A stretch of DNA of 64,000 nt from Pseudomonas delhiensis (GTDB lineage Bacteria; Pseudomonadota; Gammaproteobacteria; Pseudomonadales; Pseudomonadaceae): the NCBI RefSeq assembly GCF_900187975.1, contig NZ_FZPC01000021.1:1-64000 (forward strand), read 5' to 3'. Below are positions 1 to 9,504 of the stretch, piece after piece; the stretch's first letter is position 1, and each line of letters opens with the position of its first letter. The notes beneath the pieces were generated by a model. That model had not been told where the DNA came from and did not search any database. It saw only the letters and a list, made by a program, of their open reading frames with translations. The position numbers were made by a program, and so were the translations under genes.

Positions 1-233
1 TGCAGGTTAGAAACTGTTACCCATGTGCCTGAACCGATTTGTCACCTATGTGGGTGAGTCGTACCGGCAAGCCTTTTTGGTTACTTTTGTGGCGATTGAC
101 AAAAGTGACTCGCCCGAGGGGGCGGAACAAGAAGCATCAACGCACTCGGAGCGGCGCGCTACACCCAAACCCGACATTTTTTTGGTTCCCGCGTTCACGG
201 GAACGACGATATGTAGGGCGAACGATTATCCTC
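1..233. other. Intergenic edge with IS-end-like repeats and a composite repeat
   Basis: No gene is seen. Two similar 12-mers, TGTTACCCATGT (15-26) and TGTCACCTATGT (40-51), lie 25 bases apart, as repeated transposase-binding sites do near the ends of some insertion sequences; no transposase is inside the window. From about 66 to 212 runs a composite repeat whose second copy is at about 36479-36645 (shared landmarks: GGCAAGCCTTTTTGGTT, GACTCGCCCGAGGGGGCG, CACTCGGAGCGGCGCG). The IS assignment is an inference. Confidence 0.4.
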
Positions 234-1139
234 CTACTCACCCCGCCGCTCACGCCGCGCCTGCTTGCGCAGCAGCCGCGCGCTGTCCCAGCCGGTGAGC
301 AGGATGGCCAGCCAGATCGGCCCGTAGGTCCACATCTGCTGCGGCTGGAACGCCTCGCCGAGGAGCAGCACCGCCAGCAGGAACAGCAGCATGGGCTCGA
401 CATAGCTGAGGATGCCGAACAGCCCCATGGGCAGCAGCCGGCTGGACGCCATCATGGCGGCGAAGGCCAGGGCGCTGATCAGCCCGAGCACCGGCAGCAG
501 CGCCCACAGGCGCGGCGTTTCGGCGAACACCTGGCGGTCGCCGAAGTGCCAGATGGTCCACAGGGCGAAGGGCAGCAGCACCAGCATCTCGAAGACGAAG
601 CCGGACAGCGCGTCCACGCCCATGCGCCGGCGCAGCATGAAATACGGTGGATAACCCAGGGCGGTGATCAGGCTGAACCAGGAGAAAGCGCGGGTCAGCC
701 ACAGCTCGTGGAGCACGCCGACCAGCGCGCAGGCCACGGCAATGCCCTGCAGCGGCGTCAGGCGCTCGCCATAGAACAGCCGGCCGCAAAGCACCATGGT
801 CAGCGGCAGCAGGAAGTAGCCCAGGGACAGCTGCAGGGTCTGGCCGACCATGGGCGCGTAGATGAACACGCCCCACTGCACCAGCATCATCGCCGCGCTC
901 AGCGGGAAGCACAGCAGCAGCCAGCGCTCGCGCAGCAGGCGCCGGCCGGCCGCGCGCAGCACCTCGCCCTGGCCGGTGAAGGCCACCAGCAGCAGGACCA
1001 TGGGGATCGACCAGACCACCCGGTGCGCCACGATCTGGATGCTGTCCAGCGGCGCCAGCCAGCGCAGGTAGCCCGGCAGGGTGACGAAGAGTACCGAGGC
1101 GGCCAGGGACAGGGCCACGCCGCGACCGGAGATGTTCAT
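234..1139 (-). CDS. rarD: EamA-family permease, RarD-like
   Basis: A 301-residue, very hydrophobic protein with about ten predicted membrane segments, starting MNISGRGVALSLAAS. The size and the signature around HRVVWSIPMVLLLV near the N-terminus and YVEPMLLFLLAVLLLGE near the C-terminus fit the RarD subgroup of the drug/metabolite (EamA) transporter superfamily. The substrate is not known for the family. The start ATG (1137-1139) overlaps the stop of the upstream permease gene as ATGA, so the two are probably translationally coupled. The open frame continues far upstream of this ATG, but that extension is only out-of-frame reading of the neighbouring permease. Confidence 0.85.
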   Translation of the reverse strand: MNISGRGVALSLAASVLFVTLPGYLRWLAPLDSIQIVAHRVVWSIPMVLLLVAFTGQGEVLRAAGRRLLRERWLLLCFPLSAAMMLVQWGVFIYAPMVGQTLQLSLGYFLLPLTMVLCGRLFYGERLTPLQGIAVACALVGVLHELWLTRAFSWFSLITALGYPPYFMLRRRMGVDALSGFVFEMLVLLPFALWTIWHFGDRQVFAETPRLWALLPVLGLISALAFAAMMASSRLLPMGLFGILSYVEPMLLFLLAVLLLGEAFQPQQMWTYGPIWLAILLTGWDSARLLRKQARRERRGE

Positions 1140-1999
1140 GCCACGGCCCTCCGCGCCAGCCCCAGGCGGTTCACCCCGAGCGAGGCCACTATCACCGCGC
1201 CGCCCAGGGCCAGGCGGGCCAGGTCGGCGTGCTCGTTCCAGATCAGCAGGTTGATCAGCAGCCCCACCGGCACGTGCAGGTTGTTCATCACCGCCAGGGT
1301 GCCGCCGTCCACCAGGGTAGCGCCCTTGTTCCACCAGAACTGCCCCAGGGCGGTGGCCAGCAGGCCCATGAACAGCAGCACCAGCCACTGCACCTCGGTG
1401 GTCGGCAGCTTGGCCGGGTTGCCCAGCAGCAGCCAGCCGGGCAGCGCGACCAGCAGCGCGCCGACGAAGAAGTAGCCGAAGCGCCGGTACTGCGGGATGT
1501 CCGACGGGTAGCGCGCCGCCAGGTGCTTGTACAGCACCTGGCCGGCGGCGAAGGTGGCGTTGGCCAGCTGCAGCAGCAGGAAGCCCTCGATGAAGTCGCC
1601 GCTGACGCCGTCGTAGCGGATGATCGCCGCGCCCAGCACGGCCACCGCCGCGGCCAGCAGCGCCCAGGGGTTGAAGCGGCGGTTCAGGGCGTCGTCGATC
1701 AGCGCCACGTGCAGCGGCGTGAGCACGGTGAACAGCAGCACCTCGGGCACCGTCAGCACGCGGAAGCTCTGGTACAGGCAGACGTAGGTGATGCCGAACT
1801 GCAGCGCGCCGACCAGCATCACCCCGGCGATGAAGCGCGGCGCCACCCCGCGCCAGCGGGTCAGCGGCAGGAACACCGCGCCGGCCAGCAGCACCCGGGT
1901 GAGCACGGCGAAATAGCTGTCGACCTGGCCGGCAAGGTACTCGCCGATCAGGCTGAAGGAAAACGCCCAGAGGACGGTTACGAAAAGCAGGTAAGGCAT
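1136..1999 (-). CDS. EamA-family (drug/metabolite transporter) permease
   Basis: A 287-residue inner-membrane protein with two EamA halves and about ten hydrophobic segments, starting MPYLLFVTVLWAFSFSLIG. The typical first-helix WAFSF motif is present, as is a conserved glutamate after the fourth helix (LTVPEVLLFTVLTPLH). An upstream extension of 43 codons is open, but it is charged and proline-rich, so the start at 1999 is preferred. No strong ribosome-binding site is visible. It forms a two-gene unit with the RarD-like gene through a 4-base overlap. Two adjacent EamA genes could work as a pair or export different metabolites; the substrate cannot be told from sequence. Confidence 0.8.
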   Translation of the reverse strand: MPYLLFVTVLWAFSFSLIGEYLAGQVDSYFAVLTRVLLAGAVFLPLTRWRGVAPRFIAGVMLVGALQFGITYVCLYQSFRVLTVPEVLLFTVLTPLHVALIDDALNRRFNPWALLAAAVAVLGAAIIRYDGVSGDFIEGFLLLQLANATFAAGQVLYKHLAARYPSDIPQYRRFGYFFVGALLVALPGWLLLGNPAKLPTTEVQWLVLLFMGLLATALGQFWWNKGATLVDGGTLAVMNNLHVPVGLLINLLIWNEHADLARLALGGAVIVASLGVNRLGLARRAVA

Positions 2000-2197
2000 G
2001 ACCGGACAGGCGCACCGAAAAGGGGCGTGGAAAATAGCGGTTTTGCGTGGGTGAAGGAAGGCCCGCGGGCCCGCCGGAGGACGGCCGGGGCCTGGCCGTG
2101 AATATAGCGTAGGCGCGGATTTATCCACGACTCCGCTGGCGAGGCCGGCGCCCGGGCCATCGCGGACGGAGTCCTACCCCACCACCGCTGCCCCACC

Positions 2198-2242
2198 TGT
2201 AGGAGCGCGCCCTGCGCGCGATTCGCGGGCAGAGCCCGCTAC
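2198..2242 (+). repeat. REP palindrome
   Basis: A copy of the element TGTAGGAGCGCGCCCTGCGC... that ends ...AGAGCCCGCTAC. The same family occurs at 7922-7971, 8517-8872 (four copies), 15186-15234 and, inverted, at 36080-36129. The right end here is diverged. Confidence 0.8.
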
Positions 2243-2470
2243 GACGGTGTTTCCCATAGGGCGGGTTCAAGAGCGCCCTCTCCCCAACCCTCTCCCGCAA
2301 GCGGGAGAGGGGGCTGTCCCGAGCGGCCTGGGGGTCTGGCGCCGTCCTTCCCCCTCGTCATTCCCGCGAACGGGAACCCAGTGGGTAGGAGCAACTGTCT
2401 TGCAGTTCGCGCCGAGTTGCTCTTCGTAGGATCGAGGGGGACGCCTAGTTCTTGCTCGCGAACCCCGGCA

Positions 2471-2518
2471 AAGAAAAAGCCCGGTCGACATTCGCGGGGG
2501 GAAGTGCGTCGACCGGGC
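2471..2518 (-). terminator. Rho-independent terminator of azoR
   Basis: An 11-bp perfect inverted repeat, GCCCGGTCGAC (2479-2489) and GTCGACCGGGC (2508-2518). On the minus strand it is followed by a T-rich tract (TTTTTCTT). It lies about 55 bases past the azoR stop. Confidence 0.85.
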
Positions 2519-2572
2519 GTCGCGCCCAGGAGCGACGGGCGCGCAAGCGGAAAAGCGGAATCCGCGCGGCGC

Positions 2573-3172
2573 TCAGGCCACCGCGGCGAGTTGCTCGCGG
2601 GCCTTGGCCAGGCCCTTCTCGGCGAACTCGGCGCCCATGTTCAGGCCCTCGGCGTGGACGAAGGTGACGTCGTGGATGCCGATGAAGGCCAGGGCCTGGC
2701 GCAGGTAGGGTTCCTGGTGGTCCAGCGGGCCGCCGGCGTAGACGCCGCCGCGGCTGGTCAGGATGTAGGCGCGCTTGCCGCCGAGCAGGCCCTGGGGGCC
2801 GGTCTCGGTGTACTTGAAGGTGACGCCGGCGCGCAGCACGTGGTCCAGCCAGGACTTCAGGGTGCTGGGGATGGCGAAGTTGTACATGGGCGCGGCCAGC
2901 ACCAGCACGTCGGCGGCCAGCAGCTCCTCGGTGAGCAGGTTGGAGCGCTGCAGCGCGGCCTGCTCGGCGGCGCTGTGCTGTTCGGCCGGCTTCATCCAGC
3001 CGCCCAGCAGGTCGGCGTCCAGGTGCGGCACCTGTTCCACGGCCAGGTCGCGGACCTGGACCTCGTCGGCCGGGTGGGCGGCGCGCCAGTTGGCGATGAA
3101 TTCGGCGGTCAGCTGGCGGGAGACCGAACCTTGTTGGCGGGCACTGCTTTCGATGACCAGGACACGGGACAT
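2573..3172 (-). CDS. azoR: FMN-dependent NADH-azoreductase
   Basis: A 199-residue flavodoxin-fold enzyme that reduces azo compounds and quinones with NAD(P)H through FMN, in the cytoplasm. It shows the phosphate-binding loop SSARQQGSVSR (residues 9-19), the FMN-contacting APMYNFAIPS segment and the TSRGGVYAGG loop. Length is normal for AzoR. The order azoR, small periplasmic protein, LysR, hydrolase, ppiA, ABC exporter matches the P. aeruginosa azoR3 neighbourhood. A dyad-rich AT segment upstream (3229-3268) is a likely operator, plausibly for the LysR protein encoded at 3692-4615; that regulatory link is an inference. Confidence 0.9.
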   Translation of the reverse strand: MSRVLVIESSARQQGSVSRQLTAEFIANWRAAHPADEVQVRDLAVEQVPHLDADLLGGWMKPAEQHSAAEQAALQRSNLLTEELLAADVLVLAAPMYNFAIPSTLKSWLDHVLRAGVTFKYTETGPQGLLGGKRAYILTSRGGVYAGGPLDHQEPYLRQALAFIGIHDVTFVHAEGLNMGAEFAEKGLAKAREQLAAVA

Positions 3173-3228
3173 GGGCTTGACCTCCAGCGGTCGATTGCGT
3201 CGATGGAGGCCAGCTTAGGGCGGAGCAG

Positions 3229-3268
3229 ATCGATAAAAAAGCAGAAATAATTGCTTCAAAATATCGAT
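3229..3268. promoter_or_regulatory. Nested dyad upstream of azoR, candidate LysR operator
   Basis: ATCGATA (3229-3235) and TATCGAT (3262-3268) form an outer inverted repeat. AAGCA (3239-3243) and TGCTT (3252-3256) form an inner one with almost the same centre. The segment is AT-rich in a GC-rich genome and lies 57-96 bases before the azoR start. Confidence 0.5.
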
Positions 3269-3321
3269 TTAGTTGATTTGTATCCTGTCTGCTCCTAGTC
3301 TGGAGGACATGTGCCGGGGCC

Positions 3322-3636
3322 TCAGGCCGGCTTGCAGGTCAGCTTGATGCGCAGCTTGATGATGGCGCGGCCGAAGCTGGCGGTGAGGTTGCTGGTCTTG
3401 CCGGCGGCGAGCACCGTCTTGCGCACCTTGGGCGTCTCCGGGCCGTTCTGGAACACCGCGGTGCAGGCGACGTCCTGCTTGCCGTAGTTCTGCAGCAGCA
3501 CGGCGCCCATGCTGTCGCCGATGTCCTGGGTCTGGACGTCGATTTCCGTTCCGTTGAGGGACTTTTCCACCTCGATCGGATAGGCCAGGGCGGTCAACGG
3601 CAGCGACAGCAGCAACGCACAGCAGATTCTTTTCAT
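3322..3636 (-). CDS. Small exported protein of unknown function
   Basis: A 104-residue protein starting MKRICCALLLSLPLTALAYP: a clear signal peptide of about 18 residues with an ALA cleavage site, so it is predicted to be periplasmic. The mature part is short and mostly beta-like, with two cysteines (in QDVACTAVF and KLTCKPA) that could form a disulfide. The same small gene sits between azoR and the LysR gene in P. aeruginosa, as far as I recall. I do not recognise a function. It is transcribed toward azoR with a 149-base gap that contains the azoR promoter dyad. Confidence 0.75.
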   Translation of the reverse strand: MKRICCALLLSLPLTALAYPIEVEKSLNGTEIDVQTQDIGDSMGAVLLQNYGKQDVACTAVFQNGPETPKVRKTVLAAGKTSNLTASFGRAIIKLRIKLTCKPA

Positions 3637-3691
3637 GTGGCGGTCTCGCTCGGTTCAGGCAGAGCGCCAGATTAGACAAGAGGAGGCGAGG

Positions 3692-4615
3692 ATGAAAGCG
3701 CCCCGCGTTACCCTGGATCAATGGCGAACGCTGCAGGCGGTGGTCGACCACGGCGGCTTCGCCCAGGCCGCCGAGGCCCTGCACCGCTCGCAGTCCTCCA
3801 TCAGCTATACGGTGGCGCGCATGCAGGAGCAGCTCGGCGTGCCGCTGCTGCGCATCGACGGCCGCAAGGCGGTGCTCACCGAGGCCGGCGAGGTGCTGCT
3901 GCGGCGCTCGCGGCAACTGGTGAAGAGCGCCGGGCAGCTGGAGGATCTGGCCCACCACATGGAGCAGGGCTGGGAACCGGAAGTGCGCCTGGTGGTGGAC
4001 GCCGCCTACCCCACCCTGCGCCTGGTCCGCGCGCTGTCCGCCTTCGTGCCGCAGAGCCGCGGCTGCCGCGTGCTGCTGCGCGAGGAAGTGCTTTCCGGCG
4101 TCGAGGAGGCGCTGCAGCAGGGCCACGCGGACCTGGCCATCAGCGGCCTGAACATCGCCGGCTACCTGGGCGCCGACCTGTGCACCGTGGAATTCGTCGC
4201 CGTGGCCAACCCGGAGCACCCGCTGCACCGCCTGCAGCGCGAGCTGACGCACCAGGACCTGGAAACCCAGATGCAGGTGGTGATCCGCGATTCCGGCCGC
4301 CTGCAGCCGCGCGACGTCGGCTGGCTGGGCGCCGAGCAACGCTGGACGGTGGGCAGCCTGGCCACCGCCGCCACCTTCGTCGGCAACGGCCTGGGCTTCG
4401 CCTGGCTGCCGCGGCACATGATCGAGCGCGAGCTGCGCGACGGCTCGCTCAAGCCGCTGCCGCTGATCCAGGGCGTCACCCGCGAGAGCCGCTTCTATCT
4501 TTACCCGAACAAGGAAAAGCCCCTGGGCCCGGCCACGCAGATCCTCGTCGAGCTGCTCAAGACCTTCGCCAACGTGCCCCTGGACGCCCCCTTCGCCGCG
4601 CCGCCGAGCGCCTGA
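3692..4615 (+). CDS. LysR-family transcriptional regulator
   Basis: A 307-residue LysR regulator: winged-helix DNA-binding domain at residues 1-65 (TLDQWRTLQAVVDHGGFAQ, then the recognition helix SQSSISYTVARMQEQLG) and a periplasmic-binding-protein-like effector domain from about residue 90. The start MKAPRVTLDQW is chosen because AGGAGG lies 8 bases before it; an in-frame start 57 bases upstream adds only a charged extension. It is followed after 15 bases by a hydrolase gene, so both are probably co-transcribed. It may control azoR and itself. Confidence 0.88.
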   Translation: MKAPRVTLDQWRTLQAVVDHGGFAQAAEALHRSQSSISYTVARMQEQLGVPLLRIDGRKAVLTEAGEVLLRRSRQLVKSAGQLEDLAHHMEQGWEPEVRLVVDAAYPTLRLVRALSAFVPQSRGCRVLLREEVLSGVEEALQQGHADLAISGLNIAGYLGADLCTVEFVAVANPEHPLHRLQRELTHQDLETQMQVVIRDSGRLQPRDVGWLGAEQRWTVGSLATAATFVGNGLGFAWLPRHMIERELRDGSLKPLPLIQGVTRESRFYLYPNKEKPLGPATQILVELLKTFANVPLDAPFAAPPSA

Positions 4616-4630
4616 CCGGGAGAACCGCCG

Positions 4631-5422
4631 ATGCCCTACCTGCACCACGACGGCCAGCGCCTGTACTTCGAGGACAGCGGCCAGGGCACGCCCGTGCTGC
4701 TGGTCCACGGCCTGGGCTCGAGCAGCCGCGACTGGGAGTACCAGGTGCCGGAGCTGCTCAAGCGGCACCGGGTGATCACCCTCGACGTGCGCGGCCACGG
4801 CCAGTCCGACAAGCCGCGGGAGCGCTACAGCATCGCCGGCTTCGCCGCGGACGTGGCGGCGCTGATCGAGCAGTTGCGCCTGGCCCCGGTGCACCTGGTG
4901 GGCATCAGCATGGGCGGGATGATCGGCTTCGAGCTGGCCACCCGCCGGCCGGAACTGCTCAAGAGCCTGACCATCGTCAACAGCGCCCCGGAAGTGAAGC
5001 CGCGCACCCCGCGCGAGTATCTGGAAGTGGCGCGCCGGCTGTTCCTGGCCCACGTGCTGGGGCTGGACACCGTGGGCAAGGCCCTGGGCAAGCTGCTGTT
5101 CCCCAAGCCGGAGCAGGCCGACCTGCGGCGCAAGATCCGGGAGCGCTGGCCGCAGAACGACAAACGCGCTTACCTTTCCAGCCTGCACGCCATCATCGGC
5201 TGGGGTGTGCAGGAGCGCCTCGGGCGCATAACCTGTCCGACGCTGGTGGTCAGCGCCGACCGCGACTACACCCCGGTGACGCTCAAGCAGGCCTACGTGG
5301 AGCGCCTGCCCAACGCGCGCCTGGTAGTGATCGAGGACTCGCGCCATGCCACCCCGCTGGACCAGCCGCAAGCCTTCAACAGCACCCTGCTCGACTTCCT
5401 CGAGCAGGTAGACCATTCCTAA
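4631..5422 (+). CDS. Alpha/beta-fold hydrolase
   Basis: A 263-residue cytoplasmic hydrolase with the full catalytic triad: nucleophile Ser93 in GISMGG, acid Asp210 or Asp212 in SADRD, and His239 in DSRHAT. The oxyanion segment HGLGSSSRDW is at residues 26-35. This is the 3-oxoadipate enol-lactonase/esterase type, but the substrate is unknown. GGGAGA precedes the start. It lies 15 bases after the LysR gene and 24 bases before ppiA, in one probable operon. Confidence 0.85.
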   Translation: MPYLHHDGQRLYFEDSGQGTPVLLVHGLGSSSRDWEYQVPELLKRHRVITLDVRGHGQSDKPRERYSIAGFAADVAALIEQLRLAPVHLVGISMGGMIGFELATRRPELLKSLTIVNSAPEVKPRTPREYLEVARRLFLAHVLGLDTVGKALGKLLFPKPEQADLRRKIRERWPQNDKRAYLSSLHAIIGWGVQERLGRITCPTLVVSADRDYTPVTLKQAYVERLPNARLVVIEDSRHATPLDQPQAFNSTLLDFLEQVDHS

Positions 5423-5446
5423 AACACCTCAGGAAACATCCGCCAA

Positions 5447-6013
5447 ATGACCCTGTTCAAACGCTTCCTGCTCGCCGCCTGTACCCTCGTCCTGGCCACC
5501 TCGGCGCTCGCCGCCGACCCGGCCAAACCCCACGTGCTGCTGTCCACCACCCTGGGCGAGATCGAGGTCGAACTCGACAGCGCCAAGGCGCCGATCAGCG
5601 TGAAGAACTTCCTCGGCTACGTCGACAGCGGCTTCTACAACGGCACCATCTTCCACCGCGTGATCCCCGGCTTCATGGTCCAGACCGGCGGCTTCACCGA
5701 GAAGATGCAGGAGAAGGACACCGGCGAGCCGATCAAGAACGAGGCCGACAACGGCCTGCTCAACGCCCGCGGCACCCTGGCCATGGCGCGTACCAGCGAA
5801 GTGGACTCGGCCACCAGCCAGTTCTTCATCAACCTGACCGACAACGATTTCCTCGACCACGGCCAGCGCGACTTCGGCTATGCCGTGTTCGGCAAGGTCG
5901 TGCGCGGCATGGGCGTGGTCGACATGATCGCCAAGGTGCCCACCACCAACCGCGGCATGTACCAGAACGTGCCCGCCGAGCCGGTGGTCATACTCTCCGC
6001 CAAGCGTCTCTGA
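5447..6013 (+). CDS. ppiA: Periplasmic peptidyl-prolyl cis-trans isomerase A (cyclophilin)
   Basis: A 188-residue protein with a signal peptide (residues 1-22, ending SALA before ADPAKPHV) and a cyclophilin domain. The catalytic and binding segments [14 protein letters not shown] and the SQFFINL core are intact, so it should isomerise Xaa-Pro bonds during folding of exported proteins. AGGAAA precedes the start. Gene order with the upstream hydrolase and downstream ABC exporter matches P. aeruginosa. Confidence 0.93.
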   Translation: MTLFKRFLLAACTLVLATSALAADPAKPHVLLSTTLGEIEVELDSAKAPISVKNFLGYVDSGFYNGTIFHRVIPGFMVQTGGFTEKMQEKDTGEPIKNEADNGLLNARGTLAMARTSEVDSATSQFFINLTDNDFLDHGQRDFGYAVFGKVVRGMGVVDMIAKVPTTNRGMYQNVPAEPVVILSAKRL

Positions 6014-6088
6014 GAATCCCCGATTCCCGCGCTGACGGAGGCCTGAAACGGCGGGCCCAGGAAGGGCCCGCGACAACCGAGAGACATC

Positions 6089-7918
<1,830 letters not shown>

Positions 7919-7921
7919 CCC

Positions 7922-7971
7922 TGTAGGAGCGCGCCCTGCGCGCGATTTCGCGGGCAGGGCCCGCTCCTACA
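7922..7971 (+). repeat. REP palindrome left of the RAYT gene
   Basis: A full-length copy running from TGTAGGAGCGCGCCC to GGGCCCGCTCCTACA, with two nested stems. It starts 4 bases past the ABC exporter stop and is the left flank of the RAYT gene. Confidence 0.9.
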
Positions 7972-8056
7972 GGGCAGGCAGCGCATTCGGTAGCGGCCAG
8001 CGCTCTTTCCTCAGGGATTGGAAGCGATATTCAGTCCTTTCCCCTGAGGACGGAAT

Positions 8057-8521
8057 ATGGACGAACAATCCCCAGGCCATTCGGCGCTGCGCAAAGGTCG
8101 GTTTTCCCAGCCTCATACGATCTACCTGGTTACAACAACCACTCGCGACCGCACACCCATTTTTCGTTGTTTTCCTGCCGCCTGTGCGGCTGCACGCTGC
8201 TTTGGCGACCCGAGGCTTCTTGACGACTGCCATATGCTGGCTTGGGTACTGATGCCCGACCATGCCCACTGGCTGCTCCAGATCGGTTCTGGGGCGAGCT
8301 TGAACAGTCTTGTGAACCGACTGAAATCATGCAGTGCCCGGCACGTGAACCAGTGCCTGGGCAGGTCCGGAACACTATGGGCACGGGCGTATCATGATCG
8401 CGCACTACGCCGAGATGAGGACCTACGTGCCGCCGCACGCTATGTCATCGCCAATCCGCTACGTGCCGGCCTGGCGGCCAAGGTTGGCGATTACCCCTTC
8501 TGGAACGCGGTCTGGCTGTAG
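8057..8521 (+). CDS. REP-associated tyrosine transposase (RAYT, Y1/HUH superfamily)
   Basis: A 154-residue Y1-type transposase of the IS200/IS605-related class. The HUH metal site is MPDHAHWLL (His69 and His71), and the nucleophile is Tyr129 in ARYVIANPLRAGL, the usual Y-xxx-NP context of RAYTs. GAGG lies 7 bases before the start. RAYTs are single-copy domesticated transposases thought to process and spread REP sequences. Here the gene sits between a REP at 7922-7971 and four REPs to the right. The TAG stop (8519-8521) is itself made by the TGTAG of the first downstream REP. Confidence 0.92.
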   Translation: MDEQSPGHSALRKGRFSQPHTIYLVTTTTRDRTPIFRCFPAACAAARCFGDPRLLDDCHMLAWVLMPDHAHWLLQIGSGASLNSLVNRLKSCSARHVNQCLGRSGTLWARAYHDRALRRDEDLRAAARYVIANPLRAGLAAKVGDYPFWNAVWL

Positions 8522-8872
8522 CAGCGCGCCCTCTGCGCGAATCGCGGGCAGGGCCCGCTCCTACAGGTTGACGCCGAATCTCCCGCCCACACCGAACAGC
8601 CCGTGAGGCACCGTACCTTGTAGGAGCGCGCCCTGCGCGCGAAATCGCGGACAGAGCCCGCTCCTACAGGTTGACGCCGAATCTCCCGCCCACATCGAAC
8701 AGCCCGTGAGGCACCGTACCTTGTAGGAGCGCGCCCTGCGCGCGAAATCGCGGGCAGGGCCCGCTCCTACAGGTTGACGCCGAATCTCCGCCCACATCGA
8801 ACAGCCCGTGAGGCACCTTACCTTGTAGGAGCGCGCCCTGCGCGCGAAATCGCGGGCAGGGCCCGCTCCACA
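8517..8872 (+). repeat. Tandem array of four REPs with near-identical spacers (unit 102-103 bp)
   Basis: REPs lie at 8517-8565, 8619-8668, 8722-8771 and 8824-8872, so the repeat period is 102, 103 and 102 bases. The three spacers of about 53 bases (GGTTGACGCCGAATCTC...GTGAGGCACCGTACC) are almost identical, differing at only a few positions. The last REP has lost one base near its end (GCTCCACA). The whole unit, not just the REP, has therefore been amplified. Confidence 0.92.
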
Positions 8873-9146
8873 GGAATCCTGCGGCGTATCGCCCAGTCTG
8901 TTAATGAAGCCTTAAGCCTCGACCCGGAACCCTGCGACAAGTCGCCGCATCACCCCGGTCGATGATCATTAGCAAGCACATCAATTTCTCGCCTGGGGTG
9001 GTTCGGTGGTCATATCTGTTCCACGCCCCGCCATGCGGTGGACGCCTGACGCATCGCCCCCTGCCCGCCCCCGGACCCGCGGCCAGACATCGGATGCCAG
9101 TGCTCCAGGGCGGGGCTTCATCCCCTTCGCTATGAGGACCACCAGA
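8873..9146. other. Intergenic leader of the DUF2790 gene
   Basis: Together with the REP array this completes a gene-free stretch of about 625 bases. An open frame extends upstream of the DUF2790 start to 9006, but its arginine/proline-rich composition looks non-coding. No clear promoter is seen. Confidence 0.4.
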
Positions 9147-9413
9147 ATGAAGATTGCTTCTGTCGTATCGGCGGTGATTTCCAGCCTCGCTCCCATGGCC
9201 TTCGCCCAGGACGCGATCAAGGAGCCGGGCGCCGACCTTCCGACGGTCGAATACCACTACGGCATGCCGCTGGACATCGACAAGGTGCTGCACCGTACCG
9301 ACAACTCGCACAGGGTGGGCGTGGTCCCCGCCTACCTGGTGTACCAGGACCACGACGGCGAGACGCACCGCGTGCGCTTCCTCGAATGGGGCGGCCAGGC
9401 GAGCCACGTCTGA
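9147..9413 (+). CDS. Small exported DUF2790-type protein
   Basis: An 88-residue protein starting MKIASVVSAVISSLAPMAFAQ: a signal peptide with a probable cut after AFA. The mature part carries VEYHYGMPLDIDKVL and VVPAYLVYQDHDGETHRVRFLEWG, the pattern of the DUF2790 family, a paralogous set of small Pseudomonas periplasmic proteins often induced by metal or envelope stress. Function unknown. The start is chosen for the signal peptide and an upstream TGAGGACC; earlier in-frame starts give a basic, proline-rich extension. Confidence 0.8.
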   Translation: MKIASVVSAVISSLAPMAFAQDAIKEPGADLPTVEYHYGMPLDIDKVLHRTDNSHRVGVVPAYLVYQDHDGETHRVRFLEWGGQASHV

Positions 9414-9504
9414 GCCCCCACCCGGTCTCGGTCCCTGGCCGACTTGGCCACCCCGCGAGCCTGTCGTAGCGGCCGGGGGCCGACCTTCTTCCCGACTTCC
9501 CCAG

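Larger units (their letters stand above)
2000..2572. other. Intergenic region rich in repeats
   Basis: About 570 bases without a convincing gene. It holds a REP palindrome (2198-2242), a CCCTCTCCC...GGGAGAGGG inverted repeat (about 2276-2312), a degraded copy of a second family around 2425-2465, and the azoR terminator. Its right end is the 3' flank of azoR. Confidence 0.6.

Noticed and set aside
234..2015. Single 593-codon frame covering both EamA permeases as a fusion
   Set aside because: Only its second half reads as a permease; the first half is the neighbouring gene in the wrong frame. Two genes overlapping by ATGA explain it.
8517..8872. CRISPR array
   Set aside because: The units are about 102 bases, the spacers are alike rather than unique, and no cas genes are near. 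It is a tandem REP amplification.
8900..8916. PmrA-type box (GTTAAT-N5-CTTAAG) upstream of the DUF2790 gene
   Set aside because: It is 230 bases from the start codon and no -10 box lies at the right distance, so support is too weak.
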